Source: Dipteris shenzhenensis
Taxonomy: Eukaryota > Polypodiophyta > Polypodiopsida > Gleicheniales
Length of the DNA stretch: 64,000 bases
NCBI GenBank assembly: GCA_047967505.1
Contig: CM106540.1
Direction: 5' to 3' (one strand)
How positions within the stretch are numbered: the first letter of the stretch is position 1; each line of letters starts with the position of its first letter. Below, piece by piece: positions 10,710 to 20,205 of this stretch. The notes under the pieces were generated by a model, which saw nothing but the letters and a program-made list of their open reading frames with translations, ran no database searches and was not told the DNA's origin. A program made the position numbers and the translations under genes.

Positions 10710-11148
10710 ACGGATGAGGAGCTTTGGGAAGCCCTCAGGGTTCTCCCGACCCAAAAGTGTCCTGGAGAGGATGGCTTCACCAGCCTTCTTCCGAAACTTC
10801 TAGGAGATGATCTCGAAAGGGGGAGATAGATCAGACGTCCGACAGTGGAGACCAATCACTTTGCTTGATACTGCATACAAGATCCTCACCAATGTCTTGA
10901 GTTTGCGGTTACGGCCCCATCTTACTGACATCATCAACGACACACAGACTGGGTTCGTTCAGAAGTGACACACAGACTGGGTTCGTTCAGGAGCACAACA
11001 TCCTGAACATCATCTTCACGTTTTGGAAGGCAGTGGACTCATCCAGGGAGGAGTCACAGCCGTTGGTTGTCCTTCTCTTGGATTTTGAGAGGGCCTACAA
11101 TAGGGTGGAGTGGTCTTTCTTGGAGGGAGCCTCCAGAAGGCTTGGGTT
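10710..11148 (+). pseudogene. LINE (non-LTR) reverse transcriptase fragment
   Basis: The translation shows the usual plant LINE order: FTDEELWEALRVLPRPKCPGEDG, then RQWRPITLLDTAYKIL, then TQTGFVQ, and finally LLLDFERAYNRVEWSFLEG, the block holding the first catalytic Asp. A 24-bp stretch (CACACAGACTGGGTTCGTTC core) is duplicated at about 10938-10990, and frameshifts are present. The FADD catalytic block and endonuclease are missing. It stops near 11148, where the minus-strand copia gag begins, so it is a short relic cut by or joined to that element. Confidence 0.85.
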
Positions 11149-11159
11149 TGCTGTAACTT

Positions 11160-11726
11160 TGCCCATTCTTTCCCTTATTTTTGTGATTAGCGACAAAAGC
11201 CTGATTTGCAATTTGAGAAGCAGCACCTGCAAGAGAAGGGAAACAAGCTGGTCGGAAGTATAAGTGTTGGGATTGCCCATGGCAACCAACCTCAATGTAG
11301 TAGCAAACCCCTGGTAGGACTCAGGAAGTCCATTGAGTGTTGTGGACACTACCTGAGCATCGGAAATAAATCCACATTAATGAGCTGCTCTTGAAAATCC
11401 TTGATTTTTGTGATGTATGCATCCATGTTGTCCCCCTCTTCCATTTTGACATTCTCCAATTGCCTGCGTAAGAAAGCAACATGTGCCTCTTTGCGAACCT
11501 CGTAAAGGTGAGCCAAGATGTCCCACGCAGCTTTGATGTTTTGCAAGACCAAATGTGAGGAATGATATGTCTCTTGACTGAAAAAGCAATGATAGAATGT
11601 GCTTGGGCATCTCTACCATCCCATCTGGCCTGTTTCGATGTAGGAGGTGTGGTTGGAGTAGTAGTAGATCCCGAGGTGGCTGTAACAGCTGCACCAACGG
11701 TGGCAGTAGATCCAGAAGTGGCTATA
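11160..11726 (-). pseudogene. Copia gag, C-terminal part (after the gypsy insert)
   Basis: On the minus strand the gag core is clear: KAAWDILAHLYEVRKEAHV near 11540-11480, then MDAYITKIKDFQEQL near 11425-11380, then a one-frame change and STTLNGLPESYQGFATTLR near 11345-11290 and YTSDQLVSLLL near 11260. It then loses similarity near 11170. Frameshifts and the gypsy insertion upstream (at 11727) inactivate it. Gag would coat element RNA in cytoplasmic particles. Confidence 0.85.
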
Positions 11727-12256
11727 TGTCATGTGCACGGATTGGTATCTGACGTGTACTAGGTACACAAGACTAGCTTAGGTAGCCTGAGGAGGCTTAG
11801 GGCTAGGCAGGCTGGATTCTCGAGTTGAGTGGCAAGGATACGAACCAGTTAGAGGTCTTCGCTATTTTTGGCGCTTAGGGCCCGAGTCTATATAAGGGGC
11901 CAAGAGGTTTAGTTCTCAGAGAGCCGATGGGAGCAAGTCTCATTCCCAAGTGCTAGGTCTAATCCTGGATTAAGTCGTAGAACGCGCCTGCATCATAGCA
12001 TAGCCCAAGGCCCAACAGCAGATCCCAGGCTTCATAGCGCCACCTGGTGGTATGGGACACCAAGCTGGTTAGGATCTGGTTGGGAGTTTGTGCCAGTAGC
12101 TCAACTCGTAGCTCGGAGGGGACATCTCTTGATTCAGAATCACATCCCGTAGATGTCATGGTTGGGTGGTGAACAGCCTACTCAGATTCCTCACGTTTGG
12201 TGTGTTCTTGTGTTTGCTTGCAAATCAGAGATTTCAGAAACGCTGGGGTCATGTCA
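11727..12256 (+). repeat. 5' LTR of the nested gypsy element
   Basis: It starts TGTCATGTGCAC and ends GGGGTCATGTCA, and pairs with 17479-18012. A TATA box (TATATAAGG, about 11890-11898) precedes the expected transcription start. Confidence 0.93.
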
Positions 12257-12274
12257 GTTGGTATTAGGGCCAAC
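12257..12274 (+). other. Primer-binding site of the nested gypsy (decayed)
   Basis: TTGGTATTAGGGCCA follows the LTR and differs from the tRNA-Met complement TGGTATCAGAGCCA by two transitions. It is a mutated initiator tRNA-Met primer site. Confidence 0.7.
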
Positions 12275-12542
12275 TCCTGAGGTAGGAATCTTTGTTACGA
12301 GAAACCTGGACGAATTTTTCTCCAAGTATGTCTCAATTTCGAAATTCCTCCCTCTAATCACCTTCCAGTTCATCAACCTGCTACCCCTCTGCTTCATCGT
12401 TCTCCCTCCTGACGCAATCTCCTAGCAACTCGTTGCTTGCAGCCTGCTTTGGGATTCTGTCTTCACTACTATGTACTCCTTTCCTCACGATTCTCTTTCC
12501 CTTCCCTTTGGCCTTCAAAGCTTCCCTTACTCCACTTTCTTC

Positions 12543-13590
12543 ATGGCTAATTTAGTAGACCCCGGGCTCACTATGGGTGATCAAGATATGAACTACCATG
12601 TGGATGATGACTAGGGCCTCTACCATGATTTGATTACGAAGACAGCCTTCAGTGAATTCACCACTGCTCTCGATGAAAAGTTCAAGCGAGTTAATACGAA
12701 TCAAACGGCGTTGACACAACACCTCCAAGGGATTCAGACATCACTCTCACTTTTGACTAGGACTGTTTAGGCACTCACGCATGTGGATGCTTTGGCTTCA
12801 GTGTTAGCTCTAAATATCACTCCAGATCCTTTTTTCGGAGATCAAAAGTCTCGTACCAAGGGGGTAGTTGACACTTGGTTGCACAAGTGGCAAGTACACT
12901 TCGAGTTTCACCCTTACCCAGATGACAAGAAGATGCAGCTTGCAGCAGGGTATATGTCAAGTGAGGCTTTATTGTGGTGGAAGGAACTTCAACCCAAGCC
13001 TGTAACATGGATAGAATTCGAAGAGGTCTTCAGGAAAGAGTTTCTGAAGGAGGAGGAAGATTACGATATCATAGGCAAGCTCAAAGCCCTCGATATGTCC
13101 AAGCTGAATCTGACTTTTGATGTTTATCTTCAGAGGTTTCGGGATTTGCAGACCAGAGCTACAAAGATGGATCCAGTCACCTTGTTAGGTTTCTTTGTGG
13201 ATGGTTTGCCTGACTCATACTAGCTTCAAATTAAGAAGAAGTGTACCACTTTGCAAGAGGCCATGAACTATGCGCGCATCTATGATGATACCGTGGCCAG
13301 CGCAAAGGGAACCACCATTGCCGACACGAGTAGAAAGAACAAGAGGAAGTTCTGCCACTCTACCACTGGTATCGGGGAATCGAAGTCTCTAGATAACGCC
13401 TCCAAGAAAAACTCGGCTCAGAGGAAGAATGGTCGTGTCCGTTTCCTACGCACCTTGAAGTTAAAGAGAGAAGGACGTTGCTTCATATGCGAGGAGCGGG
13501 GCCACACTCGGAATGATTGTCCTAAGCACAAGAACCAGATGCAAGCGCCGGGACAGAAGCTCCATGCAGATCTAGGTACCAAAGCTAAGA
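12543..13590 (+). pseudogene. Gypsy gag with CCHC zinc knuckle
   Basis: The likely start is ATG 12543 (MANLVDPG), in frame with the gag core. The core (DTWLHKWQVHFEFHPYPDD, LLWWKELQPKPVTWIEFEEVF) is a typical retrotransposon gag domain. A zinc knuckle, CFICEERGHTRNDC, follows near 13470-13530. TAG stops at about 12612, 12768 and 13221 all fit lost Gln codons, so the copy is dead. Gag would bind and package RNA. The knuckle is in the same frame as the part beginning at 13251. Confidence 0.88.
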
Positions 13591-13734
13591 GAGCTAATCA
13601 CGTTTCAATGACAAGTATTTCTATAAATGTCCTTACCTGCCCACTTTCTTGTAATTGCACTTTTAATAATTCGTTATTTGACTCCCATGATCTTTTCGAG
13701 TTTAAGGAGAAGTCAGGGACCAAAGAGTTCACAT

Positions 13735-14088
13735 TCTCTTTGACCCGGCCAGCTCTCATAATTTTATTAATTACAAACTTGTGTAGAGGATGGGACTGTC
13801 CACAATACCTAGCGATCACACCTACAAGGTGCAGCTTCCAACTGGGAAGCAGTTTTGGGATCGCAAGATTGAAGCACTTTCTATCCGGATTCAAGACTAC
13901 ACAGCTGCTCTTACGTGCTATGTTATGCACTTGGAACATGTGGACTTGTTAATCGGAATAGAGTGGTTTGAAACCCACGATATTCGGATTGGATGGAAAG
14001 AGCATATACTCTCTTTTTTCCATAAAACACCTAATTTTGTATTCAGTGTGATAAAAATCCCTCTTCTCAAGGACCTATTGTATCTGCG
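13735..14088 (+). pseudogene. Gypsy aspartic protease remnant
   Basis: A DPASSHNFINYKLV stretch (about 13741-13785) stands where the active-site D-S/T-G-A-S-H motif belongs, so the catalytic core is altered. It is followed by QLPTGKQ and by LLIGIEWFETHDIRIGWKEH (about 13945-14005), the usual flap and C-terminal part. A stop splits the two parts near 13783. The protease would have processed the polyprotein. Confidence 0.75.
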
Positions 14089-14530
14089 ATGCAGCTTCGG
14101 AATATAACAAACACTTCTCATTATGATGTGTATCAGTGTGTTTTGACTCCACTTTCTTCGTTTGTTGTCTCTGTTAATAACAAAAATGATTTAAATGTGT
14201 TTGAACACCGTGAATTGAGAACGTTGTTGGATGATTTCATGGATAAATTCCCTGCTTAACTCCCGGAAGGTTTACCTCCAAAACGGGCAGTAGACCATCA
14301 CATAGATTTATGCAGCTTCGGAATATAATAAACACTTCTCATTATGATGTGTATCAGTGTGTTTTGATTCCGCTTTCTTCATTTGTTGTCTCTATTCATA
14401 ACAAAAATGATTTAAGCATGTTTGAACACCGTGAATTGAGAACGTTATTGGATGATTTCATGGATATATTCCCTGCTCAATTGCCGGAAGGTTTACCTCC
14501 AGAACGAGCAGTAGACCATCGCATACATTT
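14089..14530 (+). repeat. 221-bp tandem duplication inside gypsy pol
   Basis: The block starting ATGCAGCTTCGGAATATAA at 14089 is repeated from 14310. Both copies encode the stretch ahead of the RT (ELRTLLDDFMD, LPEGLPPERAVDH). The first copy has a TAA stop near 14258, while the second reads on into RT. The copies differ at about fifteen positions, so the duplication is not recent. Confidence 0.92.
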
Positions 14531-15200
14531 AGTACCTGAGACTCAACCTATTAGTATTCCACCTCATAGGATGAGCCAGCTTGAGGAGGATGAGTTAGCT
14601 TCACAGCTATAAGATTATCTGAATATGGGCTATATTCGCCCGAGTAAATCACCTTGGGGAGCACCTATCTTCTTAAGAAAGAAGAAAGATAACTCCTCGA
14701 GAATGTGTATAGATTATAAACGATTGAATAAAGTGACAATTAAGAATCGATACCCTCTTCCTCGTTCCGATGATTTGATAGACCGTTTGGCTGGAGCGAA
14801 GTGTTCACTAAGACTGGTTTGCGTATGGGTTATCACCAAATCCATATCTATGCTAAACACATAGATAGAACCACATTCCGAACTAGGTATGGCCACTACG
14901 AGTTTCTCGTATTACCTTTTGGTTTGACCAACGCTCCTACTACCTTCCAGCAAATGATAAACAATTTGTTCTGAGATTTTTTGGGCAAATTCGTTGTCAT
15001 GTTCTTAGATGACATCCTGGTAAATAGCCGAACGCTAGAGGATCACATTGGACACCTCCGGATTGTCTTAGTTATACTAGGACAGCATAAGCTCTATGCC
15101 AAGATGACATCTTTATATAGAAGATCATTTACTTAGGACACAAGATTTCTTCTGAAGGTATTAGCATTGATCTAGATCGTATCCAGAAGGTTTTAGAATG
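14531..15200 (+). pseudogene. Gypsy reverse transcriptase domain
   Basis: Visible blocks are [42 protein letters not shown], then after a frameshift near 14810 [19 protein letters not shown] and the catalytic FLDDIL (usually YLDDIL or YIDDIL) near 15005. Stops occur near 14610, 14971 and 15120. RT copies element RNA into DNA. Domain order and spacing match other gypsy pol genes. Confidence 0.9.
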
Positions 15201-15216
15201 GCCGATCCCTCAAACT

Positions 15217-15780
15217 GTGAAACAACTTCGTTCTTTCCTAGGATTCACGGTTTTTCTACGAAAGTCTGTGCGTGATTATTCCAATATCACGGCACCTTTG
15301 ACCAACATATTGAAAAGTCGTGAACGCAGGTCTACCCAGCCGATCTCTTGGAATAAGGCATTGAACAAGGCTTTTGAAACCTTGAAGTTAACTATCAAGG
15401 AAGCACCCGTTCTTGCATTACCCGATCCTACCCGGCCTTATGTTTTAGAGGCCGATGCGAGTGATTTTGCGATTAGGGAAGCTTTATTCCAAGAGGGCAG
15501 ACCTGTAGCTTTTGAGAGTAAGAAGCTAGACGACACCCAATATCGTTGGCCCATACTAGAAAAAGAACTCTATGCAGTTGTGTATGCTCTGAAAGTTTGG
15601 AGACACTACTTGTATGGTTCGAAGTTTCTTGTATTGACCGATCATCAATCAATCAAGTATGTGTGTGACGGGTCTGAATTGAGGGGAAGAAAGGCTAGAT
15701 GGGCAGAGTTAATGCAAGATTTTGATTTTGAAATACGTTATCGAAAGGGTTCGATGAATAGTGTGCGGATGCCTTAAGTC
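15217..15780 (+). pseudogene. Gypsy RNase H domain
   Basis: A long open stretch shows LRSFLGFTVFLRKSVRDYS at its start, then VLEADASDFAIREALFQE (first catalytic Asp in the EADASD block), RWPILEKELYAVVYAL and FLVLTDHQSIKYV. It ends with FEIRYRKGSMN. The order matches the RNase H1 domain of gypsy elements, which removes the RNA strand. A TAA stop near 15775 separates it from integrase. Confidence 0.92.
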
Positions 15781-15800
15781 GAGTCAAGTTTGTAAATGCT

Positions 15801-16745
15801 ATGTCATTTACGAAAATATCCTCAGACCTATTTCAATCCTTAAGAGGGCTTTGCGCAACTGAAAGTCATTTCAGATCTTATTGGCAGAAAGTCCAAGATG
15901 GGAGCTCCATGGTTGACCAGGACTCAAGGATTGTGCCACCTACGGTACAAGCAGTGGGAGGTCAGTGGATGATTAGGAACGGCTTGCTGTTCCGGAATAG
16001 AAAGATATGTCTGCCAAATGTTTTGCATTTTTAATCCAAGATTCTCTGGGAGTGTCATGATGCTCCTAGTGCTGGACATCTAGGTATACATTGAACTCTA
16101 TCTCTTGTGAAACATACCTTTTATTGACCTAAGATGCGTGCATTTATTGAAAACTATATGGTAGGTTGCCGGGTTTGTCAGGTTACTAAGGCAAAAAGCC
16201 TTAGAAGAACAGGTTTATTACAGCCATTCCAAATCCCAGGTAATAAATGGGAAAGTATTTCCATGGATTTTATTACGGGGTTTCCTAGAACGCGCAAGAG
16301 TCATGACTCCATTTGGGTCATAGTGGACCGTCTGACAAAAATAGCTAGATTCTTACCTACTAGAACAACCATCTCAGCTGTTCAGCTGGCTCACGAGTTT
16401 GTGGACCACTTGTTTAAGCTGTATGGTTTGCCTTCTGACATAGTTAGCGACAAGGACTCAAAGTTTACAAGTAACTTTTAGATACTTGTTTTTGAGAAGT
16501 TGGAAACTACTCTAAGTATGAGTTCCTCAGATCATGCACAATCTGATGGCAGTACGGAGAAGGTCAACCAATCGGTTGAGGATATGCTTCAGGGCATATG
16601 TTTCTAAGAGACAATCTTCATGGGAAGATTATCTCCCTATGATAGAATTTGCTTATAATAGTGCAAAGCATTCGAGTGTTGTTACAGTCCTTTTATGCTT
16701 ATGTACCGGTTTCAACCTAAGTCACCAGTTATGGAGCATAAAGCA
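15801..16745 (+). pseudogene. Gypsy integrase domain
   Basis: An HDAPSAGHLGIH zinc region (about 16056-16090) is followed by CRVCQ, then the catalytic core with SISMDFITG (about 16255), VSDKDSKFTS (about 16445) and the Glu block GSTEKVNQ (about 16548). Stops lie near 16033, 16096, 16127 and 16481, and frameshifts near 16580. The reading then breaks off near 16745, where unrelated DNA begins. Confidence 0.9.
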
Positions 16746-17215
16746 ATGCTGCACAAATAGTATCATGTTCTTTGTCATCTGAAATGTAAAAAATGGATTG
16801 CTTTTTTATCTCGCTCGTCTCCTTCCAATAGCAAATATGAACCAAGATGGTCACTTGGTGATTATGCCAATGCATTGATTGAACCTCATTCTGCACTTTG
16901 AATGTATAGTTCTCTGCAAAGTCAACAACTGAAAGCACCACATCATCAGAAAAATTTACGATGCACTCTTTGAATTGAGAGTATTGCCCAATAACTACGG
17001 AAGTTATGAGTGATAAACACATTTACGTGTTGCAAGTATTGAGGGACAATGATGGATGAAGGAGTTTCCTTGTATAAGAATTTTATTCTTTTCTTTGCAT
17101 CATCTTTTCCTGTATCCTCGATGACATGTTCATACATATTCCATCTTATCAATGCACCATTTGCATCATCCAACTCACATGGGCAAAACAACGGTTGTGG
17201 GCACTTGTCCATGAA
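16745..17215 (-). pseudogene. Foreign transposon-protein fragment inside the gypsy element
   Basis: On the minus strand a coherent peptide runs from DKCPQPLFCPCELDD (about 17205-17165) through a frame change to VVDFAENYTFKVQNE and MHWHNHQVTILVHICY (about 16940-16830). From memory this matches an uncharacterised protein family, probably transposase-like, that is abundant in fern, lycophyte and moss genomes. It separates the gypsy integrase core from its chromodomain and runs opposite to the gypsy genes. It is therefore a nested insertion or a captured piece. No terminal repeats are evident. Family assignment is from recall, not a search. Confidence 0.6.
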
Positions 17216-17219
17216 AGAG

Positions 17220-17465
17220 TTACTAGGTGCGGAAGATCAACTTGTTTCTCCTCAAGAAATAATAGAAGTTATTGATTTGACTTTTATTCCACACGAACCT
17301 GAGGGTATTCTTGAATTTCGTGAAAGAAAGATTCGTAATCGAACTATCACGGAATACAAGATCAAGTGGAAGGATCGTGTTGAGGAGGATGCAACATGGG
17401 AGACATTACAAAACCTCCAGAGGACATTCCTGGGTTTTTTAGGGAACTCAGGAGTGAGTTCTTAG
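17220..17465 (+). pseudogene. Gypsy chromodomain
   Basis: EPEGILEFRERKIRNRTITEYKIKWKDR...EDATWE (about 17300-17400) is a typical chromovirus chromodomain, ending in LQRTFLGF. It is the C-terminus of pol, displaced from the integrase core by the foreign segment at 16745-17215. It stops at TAG about 17463, next to the polypurine tract AGAGGAGGGGAAG (about 17464-17476). Confidence 0.88.
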
Positions 17466-17478
17466 AGGAGGGGAAGTA

Positions 17479-18012
17479 TGTCATGTGCACAGATTGGTAT
17501 CGGACGTGTACTGGGTACACAAGACTAGCTCAGGTAGCCTGGGGAGGCTTAGGGCTAGGCAGGCTAGATTCTCGGGTTGAGTGGCAAGTGTGCGAATAGT
17601 TAGAGGCCTTCGCTATTTTTGGCGCTTGGGGCCCGAGTCTATACAAGGGGCCCAAAGGTTCAGTTCTCAGAGAGCCGATGGGAGCAAGTCTTTTTCCCAG
17701 GTGCTAGGTCTGATCTTGGATTGAGTCGCGGACGCGTGCCTGCATCATAGCAAAGCCCAAGGCGCAGCAGCAAATCCCAAGCTTCATAGAGCCACCTGGT
17801 AGTATGGGACAGACACCAGGCTGGTTAGGATCTAGTTGGGAGTTCATGCCAGTAGCTCAGCTCATGGCTCGGAGGGGACATCTCCTGATTCGGGATCGCA
17901 TCCCGTAGATGTCATGGTTGGGTGGTGAGTCGCCTGCTTAGATTCCTCACGTTTGGTGTGTTCTTGTGTTTGCTTGCAGATTAGAGGTTTCAAGAGTGCT
18001 GGGGTCGTGTCA
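17479..18012 (+). repeat. 3' LTR of the nested gypsy element
   Basis: It starts TGTCATGTGCACAG and ends GGGGTCGTGTCA, pairing with 11727-12256. Its TATA region reads TATACAAGG, a decayed form of the 5' copy. Confidence 0.93.
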
Positions 18013-18209
18013 CTACAGCAGCTACACCAACTATAGTAGTAGCAGAAGTGGATGCCACAGAGGAAGGTCAAAGATCGGATCCTAAGACAATACCCCAAAA
18101 AAATTTTGGCGACCAGCAAATGTTTCACCATGTATGACCACATGGGATAATTGGATCCATCGAGCTTGTCCCAAGCTGAGAACATACCCATCCAATCGTT
18201 GCTTCCCAT
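18013..18209 (-). pseudogene. Copia gag N-terminus (before the gypsy insert)
   Basis: A Met at 18209 starts MGSNDWMGMFSAWDKLDGSN, followed by PMWSYMVKHLLVAK, the conserved copia gag N-terminus. The sequence then shifts frame near 18110 and is cut at 18013 by the gypsy element. It continues at 11726. The LDGSNYPMW motif closely parallels LDGTNYSMW at 5640, so the two belong to one family. Confidence 0.85.
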
Positions 18210-18319
18210 AGCAAAAATAAATCCCTGAAGGAAAAATGTGCGCTCAAGAGTAGCCGCCTGGGAGAGAGACGAAGCCTGCAAAGGAGCAAGCGTCCCCGGC
18301 AAGTTCGAGTTCTACAGCA

Positions 18320-19620
18320 AAAAACAATCTTGGTTCCGATTTATCGTAATCGATTAATAAACATGTTGGTTGATCGTATTCTTAAAGGTTAATTGGCTAC
18401 AAACAGCAACATTAACTTCAAAATGAGCTGGCTGTCCAAAAATGACAGCAAATGCCAAGCAGTGACAAACCAAAAATTGACTGCTCAAACAATGAGCTAA
18501 ATGCACGTGTTGTCCCCAAAAATATGACCTGCAAAACAATATCTGTCCGGTCAAAGGACCCCCTTGCCAAAGATAGCTATCTTGCAAAAATATCAGCCCA
18601 AAACAAGGGGCACATGTCTGCAAATGTATCAAATGATCAATTGAGCTGTAAATGTCCCAAATGGAGGCTGTGAGCCTCAAATCTGACAAGACAACAAGCC
18701 CAAATCAAGGGGCAAATGCATAATATACCCAAATTGAGGTGAATAAAGCAAATGTCACTGCAATGGACAGCAAATCTGACCAAAGCCCCAAATCTGAGAG
18801 GGCAAATATGCCAAAAAGAGGGCAAGTTGGGAAAAGCCCCAAATTGTGCTGCAAGTTGCAAATGTGATTCAATGTGCTGCAATTCCAAACAAATTTCAAC
18901 AGATTTGACAAAACCCCCAATTTTTGGAAGGGCAAAAGTGTCAAATTTGGGGGGCAAATGACCAAAAGCCCCAAATTTTGCTGAAATAAAGCAAATGTGA
19001 CAAAATAACCTGCAAATCTAAATATATCCTGCAATTTGTCAACAATAGATCCAAAATCCCTAGTGTTGGAGTGGAAATAAAATCAAAATAGGGAAAATAC
19101 TGCAAAAGCCCCAAAATGTGACCAAAAGGAGCAAATGTCATTGCAAAATCTGCAAATGTGACACAAAAGCCCCAATCTCTAGAGAAAAATCACCTCAATG
19201 TCACTGCAATGTGTGCAAACGTGACATAAAAGAGGGTGAAAAGCTTCAAATTCAACTATACCAGGCAGATCTGAGTCAAGAGGGAGAGAATCCCAGCCAA
19301 ATGGTGCTAGCAGGTTGGAGCACCTGGAGGAAGGCCCAAATGATTGAAAAGAGTCCAGATCTGAGCAAAAAACCTCCAAATTTCCGTACACATCCGTACG
19401 GAAGTTCGTACAACTGAACGGCCAAAAAATATTCGGCCGAAATGGTGCGGGACACGGTCCTTTGGATGTGGGCAGCTCAAAAATTTCAAAAAACGTTGTA
19501 ATCAAACCTCAAAAAACAGGTTTCTGGCAATGAAATGAGACACTGGACTGAGCTGGAGCAAAATGGCAGGTAGGAGCAATGGGAGAGCACGAGGGAAGGC
19601 AGGGAGGAGCAAGAGAACCT
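18320..19620 (-). repeat. Copia leader rich in ACATTTGC words
   Basis: Between the primer site (19621) and gag, the plus strand carries many GCAAATGT words with AGCCCC and TGACAAAA between them, that is, ACATTTGC on the element's sense strand. No gene is seen. The same word fills 4990-5510 upstream of a plus-strand gag, supporting a family-specific untranslated leader. Confidence 0.6.
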
Positions 19621-19632
19621 GCTCTGATACCA
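19621..19632 (-). other. tRNA-Met primer-binding site of the minus-strand copia
   Basis: GCTCTGATACCA on plus is the exact reverse complement of TGGTATCAGAGC, one base from the LTR end at 19634. Confidence 0.88.
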
Positions 19633-19633
19633 C

Positions 19634-20205
19634 TGTTGGGTGCATGAAGCAATGGAACGGGAGTGGAGTGCAGGAAGCAAACAACAAACTGGAGCAAAAT
19701 GTAGTACTGCTTAAATGGATAAGAGGAAAATACAAACGGTGGCCTATATGGCTCCCAAGTCAACCATATGGTTGACCAGAGAAGTCAACTTATAGAGTTG
19801 ACCTGACCTACAAGGCTAATACCAGGGCTAAGTGCTAACAAATGCTTGGATGAATAATCAATCCAGAATTAGAAAGAAGGGCCTATGGCTGCCCAGTGCT
19901 CTTAAAGAGCAGGAAACGCCAAGAAAAAGAAGGGCCTATGGCTGCCCAATGCAATTAAGAGCAGGAAACGCCAAGAAAAAGAAGAGCCTATGGCTGCCCA
20001 GCACTCTTAAAGAGCAGAAAATCAAGAATCTTCATGCCGAAGCAAGTGTTTTAGATGCAAAAAGAGGGGTGTGTGGCTGCCTAGTGCCCCGGAAGGCCAG
20101 TCAACCAAAAGGAGCAAAGAATGCCACAAGACTAATTTAAGTCAATGATCTTACCAGATTCCAAAATCCACTTTAGGTGGAAGAGATGGAGGAGACTCCC
20201 CAACA
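19634..20205 (-). repeat. 5' LTR of the minus-strand copia element
   Basis: On plus it begins TGTTGGGTGC and ends CTCCCCAACA, giving TGTTGG...CCAACA termini on the element strand, as usual for copia. About 19873-20030 holds three units of about 53 bp (core GCCTATGGCTGCCCA). The partner LTR was lost with the truncated 3' end. The boundary at 20205 is inferred from termini only. Confidence 0.75.

Larger units (their letters stand above)
11727..18012 (+). mobile_element. Complete but decayed Ty3/gypsy chromovirus
   Basis: A 6286-bp element with 530/534-bp LTRs (TGTCATGTGC...TGTCA) and near-matching target duplicates CTATA (11722-11726) and CTACA (18013-18017). Internal order is primer site, gag, zinc knuckle, protease, RT, RNase H, integrase, a foreign inverted segment, chromodomain, polypurine tract. 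Every domain carries stops or frameshifts. Many stops sit where CAG, CAA or TGG is expected. The LTRs differ by dozens of mainly transition changes, so it is much older than the element at 1634-4417. It sits inside the gag of a minus-strand copia element, which is therefore older still. Confidence 0.95.
11150..20205 (-). mobile_element. Ty1/copia element on minus strand, split by a gypsy insertion
   Basis: Read on the minus strand it has a 572-bp LTR (20205 to 19634), a tRNA-Met primer-binding site, a leader of about 1.3 kb rich in ACATTTGC words, and gag. Gag begins at 18209, is broken at 18013 by the gypsy element (11727-18012), and continues from 11726 to about 11160. There the element is truncated next to a LINE fragment, so pol and the 3' LTR are missing. 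The target duplication of the gypsy insert (CTATA/CTACA) confirms that the two halves were once continuous. Gag resembles the plus-strand fragment at 5590-6140. Confidence 0.87.

Noticed and set aside
10503-10855. Minus-strand frames over the LINE fragment
   Set aside because: Shadow frames; the plus strand carries the recognisable LINE RT blocks.
19832-20140. 102-codon Lys-rich frame with repeats
   Set aside because: Lies in the copia LTR and follows its 53-bp tandem repeats.
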